Of a stretch of DNA of 64,000 nucleotides, positions 10,900 through 25,017 are shown one piece after another. The stretch lies in assembly GCA_002197995.1 (NCBI GenBank), contig NGZR01000001.1:12791501-12855500 (forward strand). The letters are read 5' to 3'. The notes beneath the pieces were generated by a model. It saw only the letters and a program-made list of their open reading frames with translations. It made no database searches and was not told the origin of the DNA. Positions within the stretch are counted from its first letter, which is position 1; every line of letters starts with the position of its first letter. The translations under genes and the position numbers were made by a program. Origin of the DNA: Gaeumannomyces sp. JS-464. Taxonomy: Eukaryota; Ascomycota; Sordariomycetes; Magnaporthales; Magnaporthaceae.

Positions 10900-13800
10900 T
10901 TATGCAAATCCGAAGTAGTCACTTCCGGCAGTGATGGCTTTCATAATCTGCGCGCGGAGAATCTCGTAGCTTTCGTACTCGGGGAGATCGAGTTCTAAAA
11001 CAAAGGGGGCACAGTGCCGCGTCATTAGTATCGGATCATCGGGGCGTGTTTGCATCATGCATGCATGGGCTGGGACGTGGCAGGCCGGAACTTACGGTTA
11101 AAGCATGTGTGCGAGCTTGGCAGCCGCTCCTTGTTGCCGTAGTCACGGTGAATGTTGAACCGGCTCACGCCGTTCATGCCTTCAAGTTCCTTGAATCCGT
11201 TGAGAGGCACCTTGGACGTGCCCGTGACGAACTGGAGCAGCTTGGCCCGCTCCTCCTTGTCGAAGGAACGCACAGCACGCCAGAACCACTGGATCTGCTG
11301 CGAGGACGGCGTGTAGTTGTGATACTCGGTGTGGCTCTTCCAGTCATCCACGTCGATGTCGGGCAAGCCCGAAATCAGCAGCTCCAGCTCTGCTCGTTGA
11401 AGATGGCGATCAACTCCGCCGGGATGATGTCGTGAAGCCCGTCAGGAACTCGGCCATCTGGTCCTTGACTGACGCGAGGAGCTTGTGCTCCACCACCAGC
11501 CGCACATAGTCGTGCTTGTTATCCTCCGTGACGGGGATGTTGCGTCCATTTTCGCAGAGATCCACCGTTTTGGTCATGCCAAAGGCGTCATCCTCGACAG
11601 CGAACGTCTCCGTGATGATATCAGTGATGTCGTTCTCGAGCATCCAGACCAGCGACTTGTAGTATTCTGGGTCGAACGACTCCATGTCCTTGACCGATAC
11701 TGGCTTGCCGAGGATTCGCTTGTAGACCGCGCGGCTGAAGTAACAGTCGAGCACGCGCCCCTCGTAGAGCGCCTTGCCAATGATGCGCCCGATGAACTTG
11801 AAGAACATCAGGTGTTCATCGTTGATGCTGCTCAGCTTGTTGGGGTGGAACGTTGTGCGATCCGACGATACCGGGATAAACAACACGTAGTTGGGGTCGA
11901 ACATCTGCCGTGAGAGCACCTGGAACCACTCTCGAGTGACGCCGCCGGCGTCTACTCCCTCCTCGCCGTGGAAGCGGATGTTAAGTTTCCCATACTTCAT
12001 CTCCTCACCCTTCTTGAAGTAGAGCGACTTGAACGAGTCGTGGAAGACGTGGTCTCGGCGCACCGACAGCTGCAATGGCGCGTAGGACGGCCGCGTCTGG
12101 TTGCCTGACTTGGCGTGGACGCTCCTGTTGAAGTAGTTGCGCTTGTTGTCGAACTCGAGTACCTTGGGGTTCTTAACCAGGAGTGAGAAGGTGCCCGACA
12201 TAAGCTTGGGGTTATTGCGCACAAGCTCGTTCAGAACACGCCGATGGTCCTCGGTGAAGTTGAAGAAGAGGCCGGCCATGCGGTTCTCTGGCGGGGGGCT
12301 GGAGAGCAGCATTTCCTTGGACATCTGGCTCTGCGATGCCGGAGCGTCGCTCAGTGTGGTGTTCTTGCAGACAACCATAAGCGACTCGATGAGCGGCAGT
12401 AGGATAGTCGCGACGTTGACCATGTTCTCTCGCTGGTGGATGGCGCTGAGACAGGCGCTGAGCTTCTCCCACATTGTACCGAAGGTAGAGTTGTGATACA
12501 GCGAGCTGATAAACTCCTGCTTCTCCGACTCCTTGCACGCTGACTCCTCGTCTGTCTTCTTGGCTTTGGAGTCAAACAGATGGTCAAGCGCGGTGAGCAC
12601 ACGAAGGAGCTTGTTCTGCTCCGATGCTCCGGGCGAGAATTTGGCGAGGGCAACACCCTGTATCTCTGTACCCGACTCTGCCTTCAGGATGTGCGGCAGA
12701 AGGTCGTCCAGATCGCGCACAATGTTCTCGCTCAGGAGTCGGGCCTGCCGCACCAGCTCCTGGCCGAAGACGGCCTTGGCGCCCGGGATGTTGGACAAGT
12801 TCTTGATGGTCGAAATGGTGTTCTGGAACGTCTTGGAGCTGCATTCCCGAGCCACAAATATGTTCACCACGAGAGTGAGATTGTGGAAAGGGATGACGGG
12901 AGGCTGCAGTTGCTTGGACTTCTTGACTTCCGCTGCCTTGGCCTCCTCGGTCTTGAGTTTATCCGCGTCCCCGTCGGCTTGCTCGGCAGCGGGGGCGGAA
13001 CTGCTTGTGGCCGCAGGAGCTGCCTCAGTGTTGTTATCCGTGGCTGTGGACGAGGACTGGCCAGCCCGAGACTCAGCTGTTGAAGCCCCCGGCCTCGGTG
13101 GAGTTAGCGGCTGACTCGGCAACTGTCGCCTTCTTTGCCTCCTCCTCGGCCTCTCGGCGCCGTCGCTCCAAGGCTTGGAGGGGATATGTGACCTTGTTCA
13201 GCAGGTCCGCGAGCAGTTGCATGACTGCGGAGCTTTCCATCACTAGGTTGCGGCCTAGGAGGCTGAGAAGCGAGTTGATGGCGTACTTGTTCGCCTTGAG
13301 GTCCTTGCTCTTGCCTTTGCGACTGAGGGTTCGCTTCAAGGACGAACCAAGGATGTCGTGCTCCGTCAGGAAGAGAGAGGGGATGTGAAGGTTACGGCAG
13401 AGCTCCCCCAGCAGGTCGAGGCACTGCTGCACGATCATCAACGGGGAGACGTCCGAGTTGTGCTGGATTACGATGGCCTGGGTTAATGCTGGTCAAGCTC
13501 CTCTTAAGGCTGTTGGGAGTTTTCTGCAGGTCCCTCTCCTTGGGCTGCCTGGCCTTGAGCGAGAGCTGGCCGAAACTCCGCTCGACGGCGTCCATGTCCG
13601 TGCTACCATCCTGAAGGATCTGGAGGAGAGTGCTGATCACCTCAAGTCGGTTTTGGCGGTTCTCGCAGACATCCGAGAGGATGCCGAAGTGGTGAGTCCT
13701 TATGGCCACGGGCTGAGAAATGAACATGAGGCGGAGGAGTGTGGCCACGCCGGCCTTGTCGAGCATCTGTGGCACCGGCTGTCGTGTGGGTTTGACTTCG

Positions 13801-16800
13801 GCCTGCGCGGCCGCCTCGGCGACCTGGCGCGAGTGTCGGACCGCTGCCCCTCGCGCTGAACAGCCTCACGGTTGCGGTACACTGCAGATGCCGCTGTGGC
13901 AGACCGCCGCTCGGCTGCGGCGCGGGCCTGAGCCACCATGTCGGCCGGCAGATGTTCGGCAAGCTCCTCGTGTTGGTCCATGAGGATCTCCTCGCGTAGG
14001 GTAGCGTCGAACGTCAAGAGAATGCTGGCGGCATCCATCTCTTGCGGAACGCTCGCGTTGTTGTTTGCATTGTTGTCACGCTGACGCTCCTCCCGCTGAC
14101 GCCGCCTCCGCTCCTGAGCTTCCTGTTGGATGATCTCTTGGCGCAGTTCCTCTGGGAGCGCGTCGAGGAACTCGTTGAAGGCCTCGGTTTCTTGGCCGGT
14201 GTTCTCGGCTTGTTGCCGAGCTTCAGACCGCCTCGTGGTGAGAGTTTGGGCGATCACCTCCTCCCTGAATTCCTCAGGTAGCGCGGCGAGGTACTCGGGA
14301 TCAATCCCAAGCCCGGTGATGTCAATCTGCTCCCCGCGGATGCTGGTCATCAGGCGTTCCTGAGAGTCGCCGTTGCCGGCTTGCTGGGCACTAGAACCAG
14401 ACGGAGCCGTCTCAGCCGTCTCGACACCTTCCATGCCTTGGGGCTCTGACAGCTGGTTGTCATTTGCGGCGCTGGCGGAATGAGCCTCGGACTGGGATGC
14501 TTGCAGCAGGGCAGCCTCGGCCGCCTCAGCAGCCTCCCGTTCCTCCTTGGCCTTCCTCTCGGCCTCCTCCTTTTCACGAGCGGCTTTTGCCTCAGCCTCG
14601 GCTTCGGCCTTCTTCCTCCGCTCTTCCTCTTCCTGTCGCCTCCGCGCCTCCTCGAGCTCGCGCTTGCGCTCCGCCTCCTTGCGCTTGGCCTCCTTGTCGT
14701 CTGCAATGGCCTGCGGCGCGAGCCTGGATAGGACCGCCAGGAAAAGCTTCAGCGCTTTCTCGTGGTGAGCAGGCCCAAATAATATCTTGGCCTCCTCTAG
14801 CCACCGCTCGGCGGTGGATGCAGGCATAAAGGACACTGCGTGCTGTGGTTCATGGTAGACATCTCGCGACCGGCTGGCATCGGTTCGCGAGTCTCGCATC
14901 TGAGCAGCGCCTGCGGGCACGGGAATATGGAACTCGTGGACTTCGCCATGGGGGCCCTCCTGCGAGATGTGAAGCTGAAAGGGGGAAGACTCCGCCTCGC
15001 CGCCCATGGTTTGGGGAATCGAGGTGATCAGGTCATTGATGAGGGTCATAGGATTATCGTGACCAGCAGAGAAGAAAGAGGGAGGGAAACGGAAGGTAGG
15101 GCCCATTCCTGGGCGGGGTGAAGCATCGCGTCCGCCATTGCGGTGCCGACGGAGAAGTGGATTGACCCCGTCGTCGTGGCTGTTTGTTGGAGGGCCATTC
15201 CGTGGCCGGAAGAAGTTCCGGAATTCTGTGTTTTGTGATGTTAGCCGTTCAACTGATCCCATGTTCATCATGCCACGCGACTGCTCGCGTAGCAGCGCCG
15301 GAATACCCTCTCTCATTGCTGGCCCACGTTCACGGCGTGGCGTGAGTGCTTGAGGGCGACTAGGGTTGACAGGGGCTGACATACCGCTGAGGCGATCTCC
15401 ATGTGGACCACCAATCACCACAGCTTGAGGAGCAACAGGGAAGGGGCTTCTAATCCCACCATGTCGGTGACGGTGACCCCCAGCCGGCTGATCGACGACA
15501 AGCGAGTCCCATCCAAGACCAGGGGCGATGTTTGGTTGCGGTTGGTCGTCGCCTAGGAAAAAGAGTAAAGTTAGCTTGTGGTGAGAGCAAAAGCGAAAAT
15601 GCACAACTGCAAGCCTTACCCATGTTGTCCCGATCGAAGATGAAGACGTCTTCGTCCATCTCGTCCTCCTCGTCCTCTTCGTCTAGTAGGGGGCGATATT
15701 AGTCAGCACATCGTTCACCAGTACGATAAGTGCAAGTATAGTACCAGAGGTGAACCAACCATCGTCCGCCTCGTCTTCCTCCACGAAGCGATCATCCATG
15801 GGCGGGAAGTCACCAAGGAAGTCATGCGAGAAGCGGGGCTCGGCGTAGTTGATGTTGCCAAAGTGCCCCAGCTGTGCGCGTTCGTCAAGATCTTGGGCCT
15901 CGGCCTCAAAGTCGATCTCCTCTTCTCCCTCGTCGTTCTCGTTGTCACTATCGCTCTCCCACTCGGACGCTCCATCGTCTTCGACCAGGCTTCCGTTCTC
16001 GTTCACAACTTCGTGGTGGTCTTCCACCTCTTCCAGAGCATCCGAGATTTCGTCGTCGTCGTCGTCTTCGCTCGAATCGCCCTCGTCATCGTCCTCGTCC
16101 ATGGACTCATCCTCGTCGTCTTGGTCGCCCATGATAACTTCCATGACTGCTGGCTCGCCGGGCAAGCCTTCGATATGTCCCATCTCGCCGAGATCCTCGT
16201 CCTCGTCACTAACGTTCTCGTCGTCGTCCTCGGACATTTCCTCGTCGTACTCCATCTCGTCGGCGTACCCATCATCGTACATCTCTTCGTCATCTGCATG
16301 AGTTTCGTTAGCAGACGGGAGCTTCGATACTTGAAATTAAACGCCACGAGGGTCCACTCACCATCTTCGGACTCGTCATCGGTGAAGTCGTCATCCTCTC
16401 GAGGCTCTAGCATGCCGAGGGCCGAGTTCCTGTAGAGATCAGGAGTCTCCTCGCGCTCCTCGTCTAGGTCAGAAAGAGAGGAGGCCGAGAGGATCTCGTC
16501 CTCGACACTATCAGAAGAGGATGGTGGCAGAACCCCGTCGGCGCTCAAAAGAATGGCCGTGTTAGTGAGGAAGCGTAAGACGCGAAGGATGTACTTGATG
16601 GTTCGCTTGACGCCGGGATAGGTAAGGTCGACGTCGGCAATGGAAGACGTCAGCGCTGCGATATATCCCTTTTCGTACATGAGGCGCTTGATCTGCGCTT
16701 GCGACCGGGGGGCGTCAGGGCTGGCGCGGATAGGCTCCTTGGCCTCCTTGTCGTCAATCATGTGATACATGAGCTCGGCAAGGGACTGCATTTTCCCATA

Positions 16801-19800
16801 TCGGACATCAAAAGACTCGCCAGAGCTGGCAGCCTCGCGGTAGGCTCGAAGTACTGTGTCGAGGACGAATTTGCGCACAAAGTTCAGGTCTGCTTCGTCG
16901 CTGGGGTCAAACCGGCGGGCATGACGGTTGACCGGCTTCTCGCCAGTCTTCGCCACGAGGGCGACCAGGACCATGCGAGCTTGGTCCGCAGTGCTGACTT
17001 TTTTCTTGTATGCGAGGCTGTCCGAAGGCGCCTGGAGGCTGTTGATGCAAAGAAGATCGTTCAGGAGGTAGTTCAAAACGCTCGACCGGGGCTTCACGGG
17101 AGTGTTCGTCAGGAGTGGAGCTCCCCGCTTGAAGTTGATGAACTCGATCTTGGCCCGATTGTAGCTGTACAGTAGCTCCGACAGACAGTGCAGCAGGAAG
17201 CATCGGTAAACGAAGATGGGGTGCTCCTCTGCCTTGAATTGGGGCTTCGGCTGCTTTTTTTCCTTGGCATCATCAAGGCCCTGCTCAGAAGCGGGTGTGG
17301 GCTGCGTTGACGTCGAGGATGATGGCGAAGAGCTGCCTGCACCAGCGGCCGTGGAAGGCGTGGTCTCTTTCGACTTGTCTTTCGAGGGTGCCGCAATGTT
17401 CACTGGCTCTGCATCCACCTTCTGGAAGCTGAGAAGCTGATCCAGAAGAAAGTTGATGACACCGTCCGGATTCTCCACGATTGGACGCTTGGCCTCCGCC
17501 CCCGGTGTCTTGGGCGCGTCAGTCATCTCCTTGTCGCCCGACTCGGTCGTAGGTTTCACATCGTTGATGTTCAGATCTTGCGTGGCCTGCTGGACGGCAG
17601 GTTCAACCGAATCGTCCTTGGGGCATCCTTATCCTTGGAAACCTGAGCCTCATTGGTCGGCGCCGCAGCCAGGGGCTCTTTGAGTGCCACTAGGAACTGC
17701 TTTGGCTGTCCATCTTCGGCATTCGAGGGCCACTTCGGTATCTTGATCAGCTCCTCGGTGACCCCGATGAACAGTCTGGGAGACCGCATGGCAAAAGGAG
17801 AGAGGCTCCGAAGATAGCTGTGGAGGTCTAGGCTCCGAGAATGGCGCTGAGAAGCGTCGAAGAAGGCACGGATCTCGAAGCGGAATATTTGACGGAGAGT
17901 GTCGTCGTCCTCCACGACGTGGCGCAGAATTGTCATGACATATAAGCCGATCTTGGTCTCTTTGAATCGCGTGGAGCCGAGCCCTGAGAGCTGCTTTGCC
18001 ATCGCAAAGATACGATGAAGCTGCTTCTTCTCGCCCGCAGCCTTGGCGAACTCCCGGTCTCGCGTGAGAATTAGTAAGATCCTCAGGATAGCTATGGCCA
18101 GCATGTCATTCACGCCGGCTCGCGGCAAGATTTCCATGACAGCCTGGAATAGCTCTGCGCGCTCTTCTTGGTTGACGATGGGCTCCTTCTCCACGAGCTC
18201 CAGCTTCGGCATCGTCTCGGTGTCAGCGCTGGGAACGGGCCATTTTGCCTCGACCGGCTGTTCGTCGTCTGTCAGGACAATCTCAAAGATGAGCAAGATG
18301 TAGGGAATCCATGGGGGAATGGAGGATTCTTCCGAAGTCTTCAGGAACCCGAGGTATTGGCCGACGTGCATCTTGAGAGTGTCCACACACGCCCGGAAGA
18401 ACGGCTTCGAGTCTTGCAGCAGGATGGAGAGAAGGTGAGCATAGGCGGCGATACTAGAAGCGCTTGATTTATCCTCCGTGTCGAACGATATCAGGGCATT
18501 TGCCAGAGTTTCTCCGACCTCTTGGCGTGCCTCCTCGTTCGTATCTGACTTGAGTGGCACTGTAATGCTGATGAGGTCGGCAACATCGTAGACCGAGGTC
18601 GGGTGCGCCCTAATGACGTCAAGGCAGCGATCGATCAGATCTTTTCGTAGCTTGGCCCGCTCCACGTCTAGGTCCTCCTTTGTGACAGCGGAAGGCTGAG
18701 GCGTTGATGGTATCTTGGATGGTGTCTGCGAGGGGCGTGCGGAGCTTGACGAGGCTCCACTGGCTTCTTGGGTCTCTGAAGCACGGCCAGATGCCTCCGC
18801 AACGTCGTTGCTGGGAGCACTCGGGGCAGGTCGCTCGCTCAGTGTATCAGAGACGGCAATGAGCCGATCCAGCTCCGGGATCGGGTCAACAACCATGGGA
18901 TCGCCGCCCACGACGACGGGCCCAGTGAGGGCAGGCGTCTGGACCTCTGTGGCTACAGGCTCTGACGGGCCGTCCTCTTGATACGCGTCCTGTGGCGGGA
19001 CTGGGTTACGTGTTCCTGCAATACCGGCCTTGTGGGCCTTGATGTACTCCTCAGCCCACTCGGGCGATCCAAAGGCGCGATAGACGGCCTCCCTTGCGAG
19101 ATTGACGTCTTCTCCCCTGTCTATGAGCGGCATCAAAGTCCGGCTGTGGTCGTTCCAAGGGAAGGGGACGGCTTCGCGCTTGAACAAGGCAGGGGGCTGC
19201 TTGTCGGTTTTCTTGTACGCGTTGGCCTCGCAGCCGACGTCCGCGATGGCCTTGAGAATATTGACAACTCTGTTCAGCACTCCGACGTCGGCCTTCTCGA
19301 TCAGCGGGGAGTCCCATAGTTCCCGGACAACAGGAAGAATAGACATGCGGAGCTCGACCAGCAGTTGGGCACCGATAGGGTTGGTGTCACGACGCTGGTC
19401 TGGGCGCTGTGCAAGGTTCACTTGCTGCACGGAGTCCCAGACGTTCTTTCCCGACACCACGGTCAGGTAGAGCTCCAAAATCTTCTTCATGCCGATCTTT
19501 GCCAGCCGCGGCCTCGAGTCGGACGGCGCCGCATCTGACTCTTTGGCGGCCACCTCGGCAAACTGGCGGAGCATGGCGTGAAGCGTGTCGAAGCCGCCAT
19601 GTTCCTTGAATGCTACGAGAACAGGAATAATAACCGTGGCCGAGCCGCGGTCGGTCTGGCGTGGCGTGTCGGTCAGCATCTCGTCGACACTGTGCAGCAT
19701 GACCACCGAGTAATGGATGTCCTTGACAGTGAGTTCCCTGTTGCCCTCCCACTTCGCCTGGATGGTCTTAGCGAGCATCTCAGCGATCCAGAGATGCTGC

Positions 19801-22800
19801 GACCGAGTCCAAGGATCCCTCTCACGCCGAGGAAGAAGAGCCTTGCCCAAGCCCTGGAAGAATGGGTACGAGGTTGGCATCATGGAGTGCAGGAGGACCC
19901 TGAGGACCTCATAGTTCTTGTAGCTGACAGACTTGGCCTCGTCGGGCGAGACAGACTTCCCACTTGTGGACGCAGCAGCCAGCTCGCTGGGCCGCGCGCC
20001 GCCGGGGGTCCCGGCCGACTCAGCCGCAGGGGTAATCTGGTTGCTCAGCGCAGCGCTTGCAACGGCACCTGTGGCGGCATCCACACTAGCGGCAGGCTGC
20101 TCCTCCCCGAGCGCAGTGCTGTTCGGCCAGTGCGATGGAACAATTTTAGCAATGTCCATCTCCTGAGCTAGGACAGCACGGAGCAGAGGGCCCAGGGTCT
20201 CTATGAGACGAGCGTAGTAGTCGAAAACGTTCACAGCCGGGAATGAAATTGCCTGCCTGTTAGACTGGGGGAGACTGTTGTAGAGGGTCTTGACCAGGCA
20301 CTGCGTGGTGAGCAGCGCTTTCACGGCTTGTGTTCCGTGGGCAATCTGCTGGATAACCTGCTGGTCCCACTCTCCTGATTCGGTGATCAGAGACAGGTCG
20401 GGCCGCACAAAAGGCGCAAAGAACGGTTGCGGTCCCTTGTGCTGCACCAGCGGCTGGAGGGCGTCGACCGCCGCCTGAGTGCGCTTGAGGAGAGATGGCA
20501 GACCAAGAATCGGACAGTTCTCCGCTAAGCTCGAGACGACATGCTGCAGCACCTTGGCGCCTTTGGAGTCTGCAAAATCATGAGGCAGGCTGGGCAGCTC
20601 GGACATATCCAGCAGCAGCTCGATTCCGCCCTTGTGAATAAATGTGGTCTTGAGACTCGTGTTACCCGTGAACGTTGACAGGAAATTGGCAACCGCGGTC
20701 ACGTATGGAGTGAAATTCTTCGCCGACTGCTCAGCATCGCCCAGGCCATTGTCGTGAGAGTCTGGCCCACTGGTGGCCATGACCGTATCCTGCCCTTGAA
20801 GTTCGACCGGACCAGACTTGGCCAGCAGCGAAGTATCCGCTACTAGAGACCCGCCAGCAGGGTTGGGAACTGACAGAGATGCACCCCATGACTGCTTGGC
20901 CGCCTTCTCCTTCCCCAAATGAACCACGCGCGCAACCATGTCCAGAACGGCATTGGAGATGGCCGGACGAAGAGACGGGTGGTGGCGCGCAAGCTCGTCA
21001 AAGCTACTTCCGATGTTCGCGGCATGATCCAGATCGGTATCTAGGCAACGAACATGCTTGGCACTCTCGAATATTTCGAAGTAGCTCTCGATCACGCGAG
21101 AAGAGACCACCATCTTCATACCCGCGTTGTTTAGGGAAATGGAGTTGATGACGGTGGGGATGACGAGCATGGCTTCAGACGAGGGAAGGATGCCCCGCGC
21201 CAGAGGCTCGCTCCGCGGCGCCTCAAGCATCTCTCGTGCTGGTGGGTGAGGCCTGTCATCGGGCTCGAACAAGATAGAGTCGTCAGGCTCGGCAGATCCA
21301 GCCTCTTCGTCCGCGCCTCCGTCTGCAGCTTGAGGAGTGGCGTTCATCCGCTCGTTCGGGTGCTCAGCTTTAACCTCACGCCCTGTGATGCTCTCAAGGA
21401 AACTCTTGATCAGACCAGCTTCCATCAGAGCAGCAAAGCTTGTGGGATCGTTGTTGATGAAGTCGCCGATGATGATCATGGCATTCGTCCATACAACCGA
21501 CCCAAAGCAGCTCATGTTCTCGATCACATGACTAAGACTGCCGAGAAGCTCGCTGTTGTCGACCAAATTACGCAGAAGACGGTCGGTGTTTGAGCCGAAT
21601 GAATACCAGCTCGTCATTATGTGGTGGATAAACTTGAGCAGCCACTTGAGAGTTTGCTGCTGGTAGAAGGGAATCTCGTAGTCGACAACACTGGAGCGCA
21701 GGCTCGGTGGCGTGCCCTTGCCGGTCTTGGTCATCTCAGTCGCTTTCTTGACAATGTCGACAGTCAGCTCTGAGATCCGGTCGAGACCCTTGGCATCGAC
21801 GAACGACTGGAACGCCCCCTGGTAGCTGTAGATCAGTCCGTCGAGGAAGGCAAGCGACATGGAATGGTTCCTATGCAACCCGTGTGCGGATGTTGAGGAT
21901 CTCCACCAAGTTCTCCATTATGCCGGCACCAATCATCTCGGTTCCGAGGCGAGCCGACACGGACATGTGCAGAGTGAGGGAGAATAGGCTGTTGCGCCAG
22001 TCGTCAGCCTCGGTCCTCTGAGTGTCGTTCTCGTCCTCGGTGTCCTCGCGCATGCCGGCGACAGCCTTCCTGATGACGTAGAGAAGGATTCCATGGTTGA
22101 CGTTGGCGTTCAGCGCCGACAACACGTCCGATTGCTTGGAATGTGAGTGTGAGATGGCCTCCAGTAGCTGGAAGGTGATGGTCTGCAGCCACAAAGGAAC
22201 GCCTGGGCGGCCGTCTTGGACAGGGTGGATGAGCTCAGCCAGCTGATAAACGAGCTGATACCGCCGCGGCTCATCGTTGTCTTGTTTCAGCACCTTCTCC
22301 AGGAAGTAAACCTCCTGGTGGATATACGAAAGATTTGCTATGGCCAAAAGCCGGACGGCCAGAGCATCCTGCCGCGTAGAGGGGGAGTCTAGGAGTGCCT
22401 TGGCAACCCTGAGTCGGTTGAGAACCTCGTAACGTGCTGACTGGGGCATATCGTCAGGGAAACGCGAGAGCAGCTCGTATATGGGCGTCTTAAGGACTGC
22501 CGACTGGGGAATCTCAAACGTCTTCTGTGGGGATTTTGCGGCTTCTTCGTTACCAAAGCCCGAGATGTGCGGAGTCACCGGAGACGAGGCATCCTCGCCA
22601 GACGCGCGCTCGACGCGTGGGCTTCTGTGTTGGACGGAACCCATGGTGCTGCTCCGACGTAGTGGAGTCGGTGTGGACGGCAGAGTTGAGTGACCCCTCT
22701 CGGCCACAGGTTGCTGGGCAGGAACGGGAGGAGGCGGCTGAGTGCCTGGCTTTGGGTAGTAAACGACCTTGATGTCACCCCAACTATTCCACCGACCCTC

Positions 22801-23693
22801 GTCCTGTGGCTCAGACGTGGCTAGGGAGACAAGGTCATTCGCATACATCGATGCCGCGTTCTTAGCAGCGGGGAGCTGTGCCTTCTCCTTCTCCTTCTCC
22901 TTCCCCTTGCTCGCCGATACCGGTGTGACGGATGTGGTGTCGACAGAGAAGTTGATGATGGGCGTCTTGGCGAACGGCTGCGATAGCTGCTGTACCCTGT
23001 CCAGATCGATATTGTAGTGGCTGGCCAGCAGAGCAGCCCCGATCTGGCGGGAAGGGTGCGCCATACGCTTGACCGAGGCATGGTAGCGCTGGGCCAGCTC
23101 CATGCCAACCTCGAGCGTTGCCCGGAGCACAGCCAAGGATGTGGAGTTGAGCAGGTCGTTCAGGTGCGCGCTAGATGAGTAGACGCTGCGGTTGCCGCAG
23201 TGCTCCAGAAGCTTGCCACTGAACTTTAGTATGGTGACTATCAAGGCGCTGTCTCCATCCTGACCGTAGCCAAGAGCCTGTAGATCCGCCTGCGTCCACG
23301 TCCTGTCATCGCAGTACTCGACTGGAGCTCCCTTGTTGAGCAGAACCTCGCAGGTGAAGTCCCTGCCCTGCGGCCCATCAGCGAGATGATAGGTCGCGCA
23401 GAAGCACTCCAGAATACTGTCGAACCGGTTCAGGAGGGGGATCCAGTGATACAAGTCGCCACGTGAGAAGGGCCATGTCGTCGGGAAGTCAGCCAGGAGC
23501 TCGGGGATTTTGGGCAGCGGCGCATCTGCCACCTTGGCGACGAACTCCTTCAACCAGGGAGACTGTGCGATGAGGGGAGACGGTTAGTGGGGGTCGAGCA
23601 AGTGAGCAAGAGGTGAGGCCAGGGTCGGTCGGAATGCCAACTTACCAGCGTCTCCCTGTGTTTTGGCTGCAGGGGCTTCACTATCTTTCCCAT
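10900..23693 (-). CDS. tom1: Tom1-type giant HECT E3 ubiquitin ligase
   Basis: This is a very large ubiquitin ligase (about 4,137 residues when frames are joined) of the yeast Tom1/HUWE1 family. It acts in nuclear and ribosomal protein quality control. Exon 1 is 23693-23646 ([16 protein letters not shown]). Exon 2 starts at 23562 ([11 protein letters not shown]). Three short introns, 16361-16294, 15744-15683 and 15619-15553, sit in the acidic region. The last intron is 11095-10995. N-terminal helical regions (DUF908/DUF913 in this family) come first, then the acidic tract near residues 2400-2600, then ubiquitin-binding UBM motifs ([19 protein letters not shown] near residue 3030), then HECT over the last 375 or so. 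The catalytic cysteine is in SSHTCFN, 34 residues from the end (...AGSDYFGFA). Apparent one-base shifts lie near 21875, 17620, 13829, 13480, 13088, 11437 and 11390. The homology continues across each one, so I treat this as one functional gene. Confidence 0.93.
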
Positions 23694-25017
23694 GTTGAAG
23701 GTGGGGGCGGCCGAGCCGCGGAAAAGAAAATCGAAACTCCCCCACCACTACCCGCAGGTCACTGTCGCGACGACAGCGCTGCCTCGGTTTTCGGAGTGTC
23801 CCTAGGGTTAGACACTCCTGGGCTACGTGTGAGTGCAATCCGGTGGAAGGCTGAGGTGATCTATCGACGCCGGCAGGTAGCTCGGTGACGCGAGAAAAGT
23901 GCCGCCTAGGACCGCCAACGGAATCCGGCACGAGCGGTGAGAAGCTGTGTCCCAGGCTGGATGGCGGGGTGAGAGGTTGTGTGCTCTCGTCGCTACGTGC
24001 AAAAAGACGCGTCGAAGCCGTCTTGTTTTTTTGTTGCTGTCTGAGCAAAGGTGGGGTTCGGGGGGGTGGTGCGTAAATGGTGGTGGTTGACGGAAAGGTC
24101 GGGGGATTTTGGTGGCAGCCTCGGAGCAGTGGGAAAAAAGATCCAGGCAAGTGCAGATTGCCAGGAGTGAGATCCCAAAGTCGCCAGCGCTACAGCGATC
24201 CCCGCAAGACGAGAGCGAGGAAGACACGCGAGAATGGCAATATTAGAATAGGCACGCTTTCCAAGTCCGTCGAGATGGAAACTGTTAGAAAGAAAAAGAA
24301 AAAGAGCGTGTGGTGGCGGGAGAAGGGGGGAAAAAATTAGGAAAGGCAGAGACAGGTCAGAACTGAAGGCCTTCTTCAGGTCAGTCAAACCCAACATTTG
24401 CGTAATGTGGATGACGGCAAAGCTAAGGTCCCGCCCGGCCTGGTGTGGGTCAGGTACTGGGCGAGAGCACTTCCGCCCGCGCCCGCACACACAGTGCACG
24501 GTGCGTCGCCCGGAGGGATGGGTTCTACGCACAGGACAAAGGCGCCAGCAGAGGGTTGTCACCCCAGCCGTGTGAGCCAGGCGGGCGCGCACACGGACAT
24601 CGGCCAGCCTTGCCAGGAAGAGGTACGTACCGCATAACATACTTCGTAGAGCTTTGTCGATGGCACACACTGTCGGCAAACTTTATGGATCCCTCCTCGG
24701 AAGGAGGCTTGGGGATGACAGGGGCATGGAAACAAGCGCAGAATCACTGTTGGATTTTATTGACCGACCCTAAAAACCACCCGGTTGCAATGCATTGTGG
24801 AAGCGGCCAATACCTAAGGTGGCAGCGGTCGCTGCGGAGGGACGACCCAGCCTAGAAGACCCTCCCTCCCGTAAAACCGTTTGAAAATCACCATGGGGCG
24901 CATCAAGACCTGAACACCCACCAGAGACCAAAGCAAGCAGAAAAAAAGCCATCCATTTCTCTACCCCCCGCACAAACAAGCTCCACCTGCCCATCGTTTC
25001 GTTTCGTTTCGTTTCAT
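23694..25017. promoter_or_regulatory. Upstream region of TOM1, downstream of RPS8
   Basis: TOM1 and RPS8 point the same way, so this 1.3 kb holds the TOM1 promoter and the RPS8 3' end. A GTTTC pentamer repeats near 24996-25016, next to the RPS8 stop. Minus-strand frames up to 228 codons (23993-24679) overlap other frames and have no recognisable content. Confidence 0.5.

Noticed and set aside
13441..13560. An extra intron in TOM1 to explain the frame change near 13480
   Set aside because: The coding strand has no GT donor between the conserved [11 protein letters not shown] block and the resumed frame, so an indel is the simpler reading.
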